64,000 nucleotides of DNA from Spiroplasma endosymbiont of Cantharis nigra (GCF_964019925.1 NZ_OZ026470.1:1054001-1118000), one strand, 5' to 3'. Shown: positions 14,040-24,788, counted from the stretch's first letter. The notes: generated by a model not told the origin, from the sequence alone. Translations and numbers: made by a program.

Positions 14040-14498
14040 TTACTTAATTTTTAATATAATTGAATTTTTAGTTTTTATAAATAATTGAGATGACTTTTCA
14101 TTTTTTGGTGAGGCCTCAAATTTAAATATACCTAAAAATTTATATCCTTTATAAATAAGATTATCTTTAAATTTTGCAAATACTATTATATCGTCATTCT
14201 CATTTTTTAATTTTTCATATCTTTTTACTTTCAATTCCTCTGATCCAGTATTATTGTACAAAGTTATTTTTTCTAGATTTTCTGAAGGAAATATTGCATA
14301 TTTTTCTAATTTCATTACTTCTTCCTTCTTTTTTGTTTCAACAAAATTAATAAATCAAACACGACAATTATCATTGATTCTATTGTTGTTTCCTTTAAGA
14401 ATACTTTTATTATTTATTGTAAAAAATTTAAATATAATTTCAGATATTAATTCATAATATTCATTATTTTCTTCTATTTTTATAGTGTAATTCTCCAT
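14040..14498 (-). CDS. Unknown protein between two mreB genes
   Basis: 152 residues beginning MENYTIKIEENNEYYELI, with an AGAGG ribosome site 8 bases upstream of the ATG. A TGA Trp (CRVWFINF) must be read through. The C-terminal half (YKGYKFLGIFKFEASP) looks like a compact beta-rich domain. No membrane segment or signal peptide is present. I do not recognise the family. It stands alone between mreB copies 1 and 2, on the same strand. Confidence 0.72.
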
Positions 14499-14600
14499 GC
14501 TATTTACCTCTTTCAAAATAAATTATGACATAATCTAAAATAAAAAAATTTTAATAATATGTATAAAAGTTATTGATTTCCTTTCTTATTTTAAAAATAA

Positions 14601-14647
14601 AAAATTTCCCTATTATATGATTTTGTGGATAGTCATAAAAGGGAAAT
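14601..14647 (-). terminator. Terminator of mreB copy 2
   Basis: In the leftward transcript ATTTCCC...TTATGA pairs with TCATATAA...GGGAAAT (arms 14604-14619 and 14633-14647 with small internal loops), followed by TTTTTT. Confidence 0.75.
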
Positions 14648-14676
14648 ACTTTTTTATTATTTTATATACTTAATAA

Positions 14677-15708
14677 TTATCTACCAAGTATATCTTCATG
14701 TCATTTTTCGGCCTTAATAATTTCTCAAATTTCACTTTCGAATTTTTTAGTTCCGTTAATAACTGCTAATAATGGTTGTTCACCAATTTTTGTTGGTAAT
14801 TGTAATGTATCTGCGAAGTATTTGTCGATTCCTTTAATTAGGGCTCCACCTCCACAAATTGTAATACCATTTCTAAAGATATCTCCTGCTAATTCAGGTG
14901 GTGTATCTTCTAAAACTTGTACTGTTAAATCAATAATTCTTGATACTGGTACTTTTAGTACTTCACGTACTTCTTCTGGAGTAATTTCAATTTCTCTTGG
15001 TAATCCAGAAACAACATCACGTCCATAAACTTTCATACGTCTTTCATCTGGGAATTTTGCTAATGAACCAACGTTAACTTTAATTGATTCTGCAGTTTTT
15101 GATCCCACTTCTAATCCATATTGTGAACGAATAAATTTTTGACATTCATCATTTAAATAGTTTCCTGCAACTTTAACTGATTTTGAAAGAACTATATCTC
15201 CTGAAGCTAAAACAGCTATATCAGTAGTTCCTCCACCCATATCAACTATTAAGTTTCCTGTAGGAGCATAAATATTTACTCCTCCACCTAAAGCTGCCAT
15301 TTTTACTTCTTCTTCAACAAATACTTGAGATGCTCCAAGGTTAACAGCAATTTTTTTAAGAGCTGTTTTTTCCAACTCAGTAATAACTGAAGGACATGCC
15401 AACAACATTATTGAATGTTTTAATTGTTTTGTAATTCTAAGTTTTGAAAATATATATCTTAACTGAGCTTCAGTAGCTCTAATATCAGTAATAACTCCGT
15501 CAACCATTGGTCTTACAACACGAATAGTTTTGTTTCCTTTACCTATCATTTTGTATGCTTCTTCACCTACAGCGATTATTTTGTTTTCTTTAATTCTGTA
15601 AGCTACTATTGATGGTTCGTTATAAACGATTCCTTGTCCAGCAATGTATACTAATGTATTAGCTGTTCCAAGGTCCATAGAAACGAATGTTGGTTTTTTA
15701 TTTGCCAT
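14677..15708 (-). CDS. mreB: MreB-like actin, copy 2
   Basis: 343 residues with full actin motifs: SMDLGTANTLVY, IVDMGGGTTDIAVL, VEEEVKMAALGGG and ICGGGALIKG. Reading through TGA codons adds WEIIKAEKWHEDILGR at the C-terminus, an amphipathic-looking helix that may bind membrane. It is the most distinct of the three canonical copies in the window. The start ATG has an AAGGAG ribosome site. An imperfect palindrome (15747-15773) overlaps the AT-rich promoter area upstream. Confidence 0.95.
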
Positions 15709-16000
15709 ACCGTTTTCTCCTTTAATATTTCTAAATAAATGAATTATATATTTCTATTCAAAACTAGAATATATAATCTTTAACAATTCTACCATAAAAA
15801 AAGCAAAGTTGCAAACAAGACTTATTAGCACAATGCATATAAACTATTATTCATTTTATTATAAACCTTTTTTTCAAATGTTCAAAACTTTATAAAAGGT
15901 ACTCACAGTTATAAATATTATTTGTATTTATAACTATTCAAATTACTTCAAAATATTTCAAATTATACCAAAAGTGGTACAATTAATTTGTGGAGGTTAT
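15709..16000. promoter_or_regulatory. Divergent control region mreB / deoR
   Basis: This 292-base gap has no gene. It holds a perfect 11-bp inverted repeat AGTTATAAATA (15907-15917) / TATTTATAACT (15925-15935) with a 7-base loop, a plausible operator. Downstream are three CAAA-containing repeats (15939-15962) and a TACAAT -10 candidate (15978-15983) just before the deoR ribosome site. An imperfect palindrome at 15747-15773 lies in the mreB leader. Confidence 0.5.
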
Positions 16001-16783
16001 ATGCACAAATTAGAAAGAAAAGATATTTTGTTAAGTAGAATTATACAAAAAAATTTTATGTCTTCAAAAGATTTCTTTGATTATGCAGCGAGTGTAAACA
16101 TTAATAAATCAACTGCTAGAAGAGATCTAAATGAATTGGAACAAGAAGAAAAAATAAGTTTAACTTTTGGAGGAATTATTTCAAGAGTTGAAAACATATA
16201 TGAGCCTGATAGAATGGGGAAGGTTCAGAAAGAACATTTTGAAAAAAATGTTATTGCAAAAGATGCTGCAAAATTTATTAAAAGTGATGAGATTATTTTT
16301 TGTTCTCCTGGAACAACTATTGAGAGATTTGTAAGAGAAATAAAAACTAAGGTTAAATTATTAGTTACAAATTCTTTTCCAGTTTTTTTAGAAGCATGGA
16401 AAAATAATAAAGTAATGGATGTGCTGTTGCTTGGAGGAGTTTTTAAAGAAAAGTCTCAGGTATTTTATAGTCGTAGTACTAAAAAATACCTTGAAGGAAT
16501 TAAGTTTTCTAAAATATTTTTTAGTTGCTTATCTTTAGATTTGGAAGGAAATATTTATGATGATTTTCTACCCGAAGTAGAGACAATAAGAGATGTTTTA
16601 AGAATAGCAAAGGTAAAGATCCTCCTTGTGGATTCATCAAAAATAAAGGATGAAGGAGTTGAAAAAGTTACTAATATAAAAGATATAGATATTGTAATTA
16701 CAGATGAAAAGAGTAAAGAAAAAATTGGGGATTCATTTCAAAATTTAAATATAATTTACTCTAATGGAGAAGAAAATGAGTAA
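16001..16783 (+). CDS. DeoR-family transcriptional repressor
   Basis: 260 residues. The N-terminal winged helix-turn-helix runs about residues 3-60 and includes the family recognition segment KSTARRDLNELEQEEKI. The C-terminal sugar-phosphate-sensing domain has SPGTTIERFVREI and LLGGVF. The start ATG at 16001 is preferred over the TTG 27 bases upstream because GGAGG lies just before it. It overlaps the next gene (AgaS-like) by 8 bases, so it most likely controls the sugar genes that follow. Confidence 0.9.
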   Translation: MHKLERKDILLSRIIQKNFMSSKDFFDYAASVNINKSTARRDLNELEQEEKISLTFGGIISRVENIYEPDRMGKVQKEHFEKNVIAKDAAKFIKSDEIIFCSPGTTIERFVREIKTKVKLLVTNSFPVFLEAWKNNKVMDVLLLGGVFKEKSQVFYSRSTKKYLEGIKFSKIFFSCLSLDLEGNIYDDFLPEVETIRDVLRIAKVKILLVDSSKIKDEGVEKVTNIKDIDIVITDEKSKEKIGDSFQNLNIIYSNGEENE

Positions 16784-17909
16784 AAATTTCAGAGAAGAAA
16801 AATTTAATACTGTTAAAGAGATTTTGCAACAATCTCTTATATGAAAAAAAATAAATAAAGAAGTTGTTGAACAAATAGAAACTTTTAAAGAATATATTGA
16901 AAAGTATAAGGACTACAAAATAGTATTTACAGGGGCTGGAACTAGTGAGTTTATAGGGCAATCATTAAGTCCTTATTTCTATAAAAGAGGACTTAATGTA
17001 TCATCAATACCAACAACAGATATTGTTTCAAATCCACTAAATTTTTTAAAAAAAGAAGAGAAAACTGTTTTGATTTCCTTTGCAAGAAGTGGCAATTCAC
17101 CAGAATCAATTGCTACTTTTAATATAACTAATAAACTAATAGATGAAATTCATCATTTAATTATAACTTGCAATGAAGATGGCGAATTGGCAAAAATAGG
17201 AGAAAGCAGTAATAACGCAAAGGTATTTTTATTACCAAGAGAATCAAATGATAAAGGTTTTGCTATGACGTCAAGTTACTCTGGAATGCTTTTGGCAGCT
17301 TTTTTAATACTAGAAATTATATTAAAAAAAAGTAGTGAAATTAATATTAAAAAATTATGTAATGATTTTGAAAAAAATTTAAATCTTATTGATTTAAATA
17401 TTCAAAATATTAAATTAGATGAAAATGATAGAGTTGTCTATTTGGGAAGTTCAGAGTTTAAGGGTTTTTCAAAGGAAGCTCATTTAAAATTATTAGAATT
17501 AACACAAGGAAAAATTCCGTGTTTTTATGATGGAATATTAGCATTTAGACATGGTCCCAAATCAATAATAAATAATAGTACAACAGTTATTATTTTTATG
17601 AGTAAAAATAAATATGCAAGAAAGTATGAAACTGATTTATTAAAAGAGATTGCTTTAGAAAAAGTTGTTAAAAATTTAATAGTTCTTGATAATACAAATT
17701 CTGATGAGATAAAAAAATATTCTGATATTGTATTGAATTTTGAAAATGAAGATTTGAATGAAATTTTTATTGGTTTAAATTATATATTGTTTGCTCAGAT
17801 TTTGTCTTTAAGTACATCTATCAAATTAAATATTAATCCAGATAATCCATGTCCATCAGGTGAAGTTAATCGAGTTGTTAAAGGAGTATTAATTCATGAG
17901 TTATTCTAA
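16776..17909 (+). CDS. agaS: AgaS-like SIS-domain sugar-phosphate isomerase/deaminase
   Basis: 377 residues with two SIS domains. Diagnostic AgaS features are FTGAGTSEFIGQSL, TTDIVSNP, SFARSGNSPESIA, ITCNEDG and LRHGPKS-like FRHGPKSI. Characterised members convert galactosamine-6-phosphate to tagatose-6-phosphate or act on related amino-sugar phosphates. Here it is coupled to a DeoR repressor and a PTS permease, so a role in using an imported amino sugar is inferred; the exact sugar is not shown. Its TGA Trp (SLIWKK) lies in the N-terminal part. Confidence 0.88.
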
Positions 17910-17912
17910 TTA

Positions 17913-18149
17913 GTGAACTTAACTAAAATAGCTTTGCTAATTGGAATGATATTATCTTTAATTTTAATTATTGCTGTAATAGTATATTTAATTATTCACT
18001 ATAAAAATAGAAATCCTCAATTAAAAGTGAAACCAAGGGGGGAGATGTTTCAATTATTTAAAGGGTGAATGATTGTTTTTTGTATTTTTTTTATAACTCT
18101 TGTTTTTATTTTTTGTTTCTCAATGTTTATAGTTGAAATGACTAAATAA
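17913..18149 (+). CDS. Small two-helix membrane protein
   Basis: 78 residues from GTG 17913, or 67 from ATG 17946. Two hydrophobic segments (about residues 5-26 and 50-74) flank a basic loop (KNRNPQLKVKPRG). There is one TGA Trp. No clear ribosome site precedes the GTG, so it may be translated by coupling to agaS, whose stop is 3 bases upstream. Function unknown; its place between agaS and the PTS gene suggests the same operon. Confidence 0.6.
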
Positions 18150-18187
18150 TGAAACTTTATCTCAATTTATTCCAAAAAAAGTGAATA

Positions 18188-18243
18188 TTTCTCATTTAAA
18201 AAGTTTTTCTTATAATTTTATATAGAGAATATAAGTGAGAAAG
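18188..18243 (+). promoter_or_regulatory. Promoter with inverted repeat ahead of PTS gene
   Basis: TATAAT at 18211-18216 lies between TTTCTCATTT (about 18188-18197) and AAGTGAGAAA (about 18233-18242), a 9/10 inverted repeat. This is a candidate operator for the DeoR protein, but it does not match the palindrome at 15907-15935. Confidence 0.4.
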
Positions 18244-18256
18244 GAAAAGGAAAAAA

Positions 18257-20206
18257 ATGAATACAGTTTCAAAAGAAACAAAAATGAAGAAAGAAAAAAA
18301 TTTTGATAAGACTAAAAAAAATAATTTTTTTAGTAACTTATTGATAAAACTACAAGGTCTTGGTAAATCCTTAATGTATCCAATTGCATTATTGCCATTT
18401 GCAGCTTTACTTAATAGATTTGGCTCTTTAGCTATGGAATTAAACAGTGATGCTCAATATAATGTGGGTTGGTGAATTGGTTTTATTATACAAAAACCTG
18501 GTGCAACAATTTTTGATCAATTGCCATTATTATTTGCAATAGGAACCGCTTTTGGTCTATCAAAGGACCAACGTGGTGAAGCAGCTTTAGTGGGAGCGGC
18601 ATTTTATCTTATACTAGTAGCATTTCTTGCTGAAGGTGGATTGCCAAAGTTATTTTATGATAAAGTAGTAACATTTGATTTCTATAAGGAATCAGAAGGA
18701 AATAAGGAATTAGCAGGGGCTCTTTCAGGACTCTTCTATGTGCCAAAATATGGAATGATTAATCAAAAGCTAGAAATTATTGGTGGAACATATATTTTGA
18801 ATATTGGTGTATTAGGGGGAATAGTAGCAGGATGTTTATCAGCTTGATCTTACAATAAATTCAAGGGAATTAAATTACCCCAAGCTCTTTCATTCTTTGG
18901 AGGAAGAAGATTTGTACCTATGGTTATAATGGTAGCTTCTTTACCAGTAGCATTCTTATTTGCAATACTTTGACCATGATTTCAATATGGTTTAGTATCA
19001 TTTGGTAAATTAGTATCCTCTGGGGATTCTTGAGCGGTTCCAGGAGCATTCTTATATGCTCTATTAAATAGGATTGTTCAGCCCACAGGGTTACATCATA
19101 TTGTAAATACATTCCTGTGATTCCAAATGCCTATTGAAGGTCAAATTGTTGACTTTTCAGGAAGTATTGTTTTATTTAACAATATGAATGAATCACCACT
19201 AATTGGTGAAAATGGTATATTAGATTCAAAGGCTATTGAGACAATTTTACAACCAATATCAAATTACTTTTTAGGGGGAGTTACCATTACTAATGATAAC
19301 TTCAAAGAGTTTTTTAACATTAAAATGTCTGGATTACCTGATGGTGTATTAATGAATAACGTTGATGGAATAACAAGTTTTACAATTTTTGGAGATATTA
19401 ATGCTTTCCAAAAATCTATGGTCTCAGGGAATTTTCAGACAGGATTTTTTCCAATGTTTTGAGGAGGATTACCAGGGGCAGCATTAGCTATGATAATGTG
19501 TTCTAAAAAAGAAAAAAGAAAAGAGGTAACAACTTTCTTAGCTGGAGTTGCATTTGTAGCAGCTTTAACAGGAATTGATGAACCTTTAGTTTTCTCATTT
19601 ATTTTTGTTGGACCCATTCTTTGAATGGTAAATGCTTTATATACCTCAATTTTTGCAGCTATTGCTATTGCAATGCATATGCATATTGGTTTTGGGTTTA
19701 GTGGTGGTTTTATTGATTATATAATCTCATTCCCTAATGCCTGAGGAATGAGTAAATATGAAGGAATGGTAAATGGTAAAATGTATGGAGTAACATCAAA
19801 TCCACTTTGAATGTTTGGTTTAGCTGGATTGGCTTTCCCTGCATATTACTTTACATTTAGTATTTTAATTAAAAAACTTGATATTAAAACTCCTGGTCGT
19901 GAAGATGAAGGAGATGCAGTACCTTTACTTCAAAAAGGTAAAAATAATAAGACAAATCAAAAATATGAAATGATGGCGAAAGGCATTATTGATATTGTAA
20001 AAGTAGAGAATATTGTAAAAGTAGAGAATTGCAGTACTAGATTAAGGTTAACCGTTAAGGATAATAAATCTGGAATTGATGATAAAGATTTAAAGGCCTT
20101 AGGAATATATGGCATTAAAAGACTTGGCAATCAAGGACTTCAACTTATAATTGGTACTGATGTCGAACATGTTGCAGATATTGTTCAAGAAATGATAAAA
20201 ACTTAA
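18257..20206 (+). CDS. PTS glucose/N-acetylglucosamine-type permease, EIIBC
   Basis: 649 residues. The N-terminal EIIC domain has about ten hydrophobic segments and family motifs such as GLHHIVNTFLWFQ and GIDEPLVFSF; the latter carries the conserved Glu-Pro of the glucose superfamily. The C-terminal EIIB domain carries the phosphorylated cysteine in VENCSTRLRLTV. There is no EIIA domain, so a separate Crr protein must donate phosphate. The long insertion after TFLWFQ resembles NagE/PtsG relatives in Mollicutes. Substrate is inferred to be an amino sugar from the agaS neighbour. An exact 18-base tandem duplication sits just before the cysteine (19994-20029). Confidence 0.9.
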
Positions 20207-20211
20207 AAAAT

Positions 20212-20249
20212 AAAAACATCCAGTTATTTTTAAATAACTGGATGTTTTT
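20212..20249. terminator. Bidirectional terminator between PTS gene and argS
   Basis: Perfect 16-bp stem AAACATCCAGTTATTT / AAATAACTGGATGTTT with a 2-base loop and A/T runs on both sides. It serves both converging genes. Confidence 0.92.
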
Positions 20250-21905
20250 TTACATGCTATTTTTTACATCAATTCCTATTAAATTAAATGCATTTGATAA
20301 TACTTGATAAACTGATTTTATTAATAAAACTCTTTGATTTGTTAAGACAATATTTTCATCATCCAATATTTTTGTTTCTGCATAATAAGAATGAAAATAT
20401 TTTGATAGTGATTGTATAAAGTCACAAATTATATTAGGAAGTCTAGAACTTGCTGAGTATTCAAGTATTGAGTTAAAGCTATCTAATAAGATTATAATTT
20501 CCTTTTCTTTTTGATTTTCAAATTTAATAGATTTATTTATTTCTAGTTTTAAGTTTTTAAAACTAGAAATAATTTTATTACATCTTGCTGTCGCATATTG
20601 GGCATAATAGACTGGATTAGTTGAATTTTTCTCTAGAGCTAAGTCTAAATCAAAATCCATATGGCTAGAAGGGGTTTTAGAAACCAATGTGTATCTAATA
20701 CAATCCTTTCCAACCATTTCCAAAAGATCTATTAATCAAACAGCAGTGCCCTTTCTTTTTGACATTTTAAATTCTTGCCCATCTTTCATTAAACGAACCA
20801 TTTGAATCATATCAATGTCAATAAGGTTAAAGTCATATCCCAATAAAGCAAGACCAGCTTTTAATCTTGTTATATATCCATGATGATCGCCACCTCAAAA
20901 ATTAATGTACTTATTAGCTTTTGTTCTATCAATTCTATCACTGTGTGACGCGATATCTGGAGTTATATATGTAAAACTTCCGTCACCTTTTTTAAGAACT
21001 CTATCTTTATCGTCACCAAATTCTGTTGTTTTAAGTCATAATGCATTGTCCATTTCATATGTTGCACCAAGTTCATTGTATTTTTCTATTATTTTATTAA
21101 TTGAGTTATTTTGATACATCTTTGCCTCACTTGAAAAGTGATTGATGGTAACTCCTAAACTGCTCATTTGATTTTTAATTTCTTTCATAAAAAATACAAT
21201 TGATTTTTGCTTGAATAAGTTATTAACTTCTTCATTATCAATTTTATTATTTACTATTGATATATCTTTAAATTTATCTTTATATTCATTTATAAAAATC
21301 TGAGCAACTTCTTTATACATTTCCCCACCATAAATTTCTTCGGGTTTATCAACACTAAGTCCTTGCATTTCCTTATAATGATAAAAAAGAGTGGCTGCAG
21401 ATATATTAATTTGATTTCCAGCATCATTAACATAATATTCTGTCTCAACATCATAACCTGCAAATCTTAAAATTCTTGCAACAGAATCTCCAATAGAACC
21501 ATTTCTTGCATGACCAACATGTAAATATCCAGTTGGATTAGCAGAAACAATTTCTAGATTATATTTTTTTCCTTTAGATTTTGATTTACCAAAATTATGA
21601 CCTTCTTTTATGACCATTTTAATTACTTCATTTAAAAGAGAATTGCTTATTCTAAAATTTATAAAACCAGGTTTTATAAATTCTACATTTTCAAAAATTT
21701 CATTGTCTTTAACTTCTTCAACAATTAATTGTGCTAGATCTATTGGATTTAACTTATTTAATTTAGAGTTAATTAATGCAAAATTTGTTGCAAAATCAGC
21801 ATTTTGAATTAACTTAGGTCTTTCAATTAAAATATCTCCTTTTAAATTGAGTTTTTTTACTGCTTTTTCCATAACATCTCTAATTTTATTTATTAATATA
21901 TTCAT
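20250..21905 (-). CDS. argS: Arginyl-tRNA synthetase
   Basis: Class I synthetase, 551 residues. The HIGH signature appears as [16 protein letters not shown] and the KMSKS loop as [12 protein letters not shown]. The N-terminal additive domain and the C-terminal anticodon-binding helices match family length. In-frame TGA Trp codons occur around both motifs. It starts 75 bases after the mreB copy 3 stop, behind two overlapping hairpins (21926-21963), with an AGAGG ribosome site. Confidence 0.96.
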
Positions 21906-21925
21906 AATTTCCTCTAAGTTCTATA

Positions 21926-21963
21926 GTCTTATTTTATAAAAAAAAATAAGACTTTGTCTTATT
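21926..21963 (-). terminator. Terminator/alternative hairpins between mreB copy 3 and argS
   Basis: On the plus strand GTCTTATT (21926-21933), AATAAGAC (21945-21952) and GTCTTATT (21956-21963) occur in series. The middle block can pair with either flank. In the leftward RNA the first pairing (3-base loop, then a run of U) is a terminator for mreB. The second would break it and fold 20 bases before argS. Confidence 0.7.
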
Positions 21964-21980
21964 AATAAAAAATATTATTA

Positions 21981-22991
21981 CTAACCCATTGCTTCTATAA
22001 TATCAAATGTTTTTTCTTTATGCATTATAGCGCCTTCAATAGTTGCTGTTGCGGCATTTTTTGCAACAATTACTGGAATTTCGAAAAAGTTTTCGAAGAA
22101 TAATTTTACACCAGGTATTCTTGAAAGACCTCCAGTAATAATTAAACCATTCTTTATTATATCTCCAGCTATTTCACTTTGAGTTTCTTCAAGAAGTGAA
22201 GTGATTGTATTAGTTATATTTCCAAATACTGACAAAATAAGTTTAGATATATCCTTATCTTGAACTTCAATTTCTCTTGGTCTTGCTGAGTTTAAATCAT
22301 AACCATAAGCTTTTGTTTTTAGAGGTTCCTTATTTTTCAGAACTGAACCTACAGCAATTTTAATTGCCTCAGCAGTAACATCTCCAATTAAAATTCCTTC
22401 TTTTGTTTTTAGAGTTTTTATAATTTCTTGATCAATTGCTTCTCCACAAGCCTTTGTTCATTTATAATTTATTGTTTCTCCATTATTAACTAAACCTATT
22501 GTTGCTTTTCCTGCTCCAAGTTCTAAACACATATATGAATCTGACCCGTATATGTTGTATCCTGCTCCAAGTAATGCTAATTTGATATCATCTTCAATAA
22601 TTACATGAGAAACACCAAGAGATTTAATTGATTCAATAAGAGCTCTTCTTTCAATATCACTCATACTAATAGGACAAGCTACAGTAACAACTGAGTTTTT
22701 TACTTCTTCTTCATATTTTAAAAGAATATTTGATAAAAATTTCTTTAATAAATTCATATCAGTTAAAATCCCACGTTTTAAAAGACTTTTAATTTGCATT
22801 GCTCCACTTAATTTACCTACAAACTTTTTTGTAGCATCTCCAATTGAGATAACTTTTTTAGTTTTATAGTCAATAGCTATTAAACTAGCTTCATTAAAAA
22901 CCATTCCTAATTTTTCAATAAAAATTCTAGTTTTGCTTGTTCCAATGTCTATTGCAATATGTCTTTTTGTTCTTAAACTTGCTCTCGCCAC
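21981..22991 (-). CDS. mreB: Divergent MreB-like protein, copy 3
   Basis: 336 residues, start GTG with GAGG 8 bases upstream. The overall actin fold is recognisable (AIDIGTSKTRIF, ACPISMSDIERRALIE, GDIIKNGLIITGGLSRIPG). However, the phosphate-2 loop normally DIGGGTTDIA reads LELGAGKATIG (residues 156-166). The catalytic-loop Glu pair of the other copies (VEEEVKM) reads IEDDIKL. The fourth glycine-rich motif is TGGLSR instead of CGGGA. This suggests altered or weak ATPase activity. It lies upstream of argS and has its own terminator. Confidence 0.88.
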
Positions 22992-23081
22992 AATGGTTAC
23001 CTCACTTTTTTACTATATATTTAGTTTAAACATTTTTCTTTAAATAATCTAGTATTTATTGAATAAAAAAAACAAATAAAA

Positions 23082-23104
23082 AAGGAAGATTCATTCTCTT
23101 CCTT
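23082..23104 (-). terminator. Terminator of mreB copy 4
   Basis: Stem AAGGAAGA (23082-23089) / TCTTCCTT (23097-23104) with a 7-base loop, followed in the leftward RNA by a long U-rich stretch. Confidence 0.85.
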
Positions 23105-23109
23105 ATTTA

Positions 23110-24153
23110 TTATTTTATGTTATATTCTCTTGAATCACGTATTTCAATAATTTCTAATCATTTTTCTGCTTGTTTTTCGTATTCTTTAGTACCTTCAATA
23201 ACTGTTAGTAATGGATCTTGAGCTTTAGTTACTTTTAATTGGAAAATTGATTCAAAGTAAGTATCAATTCCTCTAATTAAAGCTCCTCCTCCACATATAG
23301 TAATACCATTTCTAATGATATCTCCAGCTAATTCAGCTGGTGTGTTTTCCATTACTTCAACAATTAGGTCTGTTATTTTTGAAAATGGTGCTAATAAAGC
23401 ATTTTTTACTTCATCTGGTGAGATAACAACTTCTCTTGGTAATCCAGAGATAACGTCACGTCCGAATGCACGGAATGTACGTCCATTATCTATTTTTGTT
23501 AATGCTCCAATTTCAACTTTAATTTTTTCAGCAGTTTTAATTCCGATTAAAACATTATATTCAGCACGGATATATTTTCTGATTTCTTCATCTAAATGAT
23601 TTCCAGCAACTTTAATTGATCTAGAAATAATTATATCTCCAGCTGAAATAATTGCTATATCAGTAGTTCCTCCACCAATATCAACAACTAAGTGTCCACT
23701 AGCGATAGAAATATTTATTCCAGCTCCGATTGCTGATAATTTAACTTCTTCTTCAACAAGAACGTGTCTTGCTCCCATATCTGAAACAACTTGTTTTAAT
23801 GCACTTCTCTCTAATTCAGTAACTCCTGAAGGGCAGGCAAGAACTACTAATGCATGTTTTAAGATGTCTGATAATTTAATACGTGAAAAGATTATTTTAA
23901 TTAAATCTTTAGCTGCGTCAAGGTCTGCTATAACTCCATCAACTAATGGAACTACCATTCTAATATCATCGTTTGTTTTTCCGATCATTTCGTATGCTGC
24001 TTCACCTGAAGCAATAACAGTGTTTGTATGAACGTCGTATGCCATTGTTGAAGGCTCATTATAAATGATACCTTGTCCACCTAGATAAGCAACAACGTTA
24101 GCTGTTCCTAAATCTAAAGCAACGAATTCTCTTTTACGATCTCATGATGCCAT
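23110..24153 (-). CDS. mreB: MreB-like actin, copy 4
   Basis: 347 residues with intact motifs: ALDLGTANVVAYLGG, VVDIGGGTTDIAII, VEEEVKLSAIGAG and ICGGGALIRG. Two TGA Trp codons (residue 4 and near the end, AEKWLEIIEIRDSRE) must be read through; the C-terminal helix is amphipathic. It is close to copy 1 in sequence. The ribosome site is a strong AAAGGAGG. Upstream is a palindromic GTATAATTATAC that offers a -10 box to both mreB and the divergent rnmV. Confidence 0.95.
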
Positions 24154-24185
24154 ATTTATTTCCTCCTTTATAAGAAAAAAACCCT

Positions 24186-24242
24186 TCGTGTATAATTATA
24201 CTATAAATGTATTTTGAATACTAGTAATATACACGAGAAAGG
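24186..24242. promoter_or_regulatory. Shared divergent promoter mreB copy 4 / rnmV
   Basis: The palindrome TATAATTATA (24191-24200) presents TATAAT on both strands. A larger inverted repeat CGTGTATA (24187-24194) / TATACACG (24228-24235) brackets the region. A regulatory role is inferred. Confidence 0.4.
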
Positions 24243-24255
24243 TAATGTTAAGTCT

Positions 24256-24786
24256 ATGAAGATAAAACAAGTTATAATTGTTGAAGGTGTTACAGACACT
24301 GCCAAACTTAAGAAAATATTTGGAAATGATAATGTTGATACCATAGAAACAAATGGTCTTGCTTTGTCTAAAAATACTTTAAATTTTATTTCTGATGTTA
24401 ATAGCACACGTGGTGTAATTATATTAACAGACCCTGATGGACCTGGTTTAAAAATTCGCGAAACTATTAATATCTTTCTTAATTTTAAATGTTTTAATGC
24501 ATTTATCAATAAGAAACGCATAAATAATTTAAAAAAAATTGGTTTAGCAGAAGCTGAGGATAATGATATAAAAGAGGCTCTATCTAATTTAATTTCATTT
24601 GATTTATTAAACTTAAGTATAAGTTGAGAAGATTTTTTAAAAAATGAGTTCTACAAACCACAAGCAAGAAAAAAAATAGCACAAAAGTATAATTGAAGTG
24701 AAAAAATAAACTCTAAGACCTTATTTAAATGAATTAATTATATTAATCTAAATGTTAAAGAGCTTAAAAAAATAGTAGGAGAATAA
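24256..24786 (+). CDS. rnmV: Ribonuclease M5
   Basis: TOPRIM nuclease that trims the 5S rRNA precursor; 176 residues. The TOPRIM motifs are VIIVEGVTDTAKLK (catalytic Glu) and LTDPDGPGLKIR (the D-x-D-x-x-G pair). The start MKIKQVIIVEG matches the family N-terminus; the ribosome site AGAAAGG is rather far (about 14 bases). It is followed 2 bases later by rsmA, the usual rnmV-rsmA pair. Confidence 0.92.
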
Positions 24787-24788
24787 GA

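Noticed and set aside
14624-14632. TGTGGATAG, one mismatch to a DnaA box
   Set aside because: It lies in the loop of the mreB copy 2 terminator, far from the origin and alone; most likely chance.
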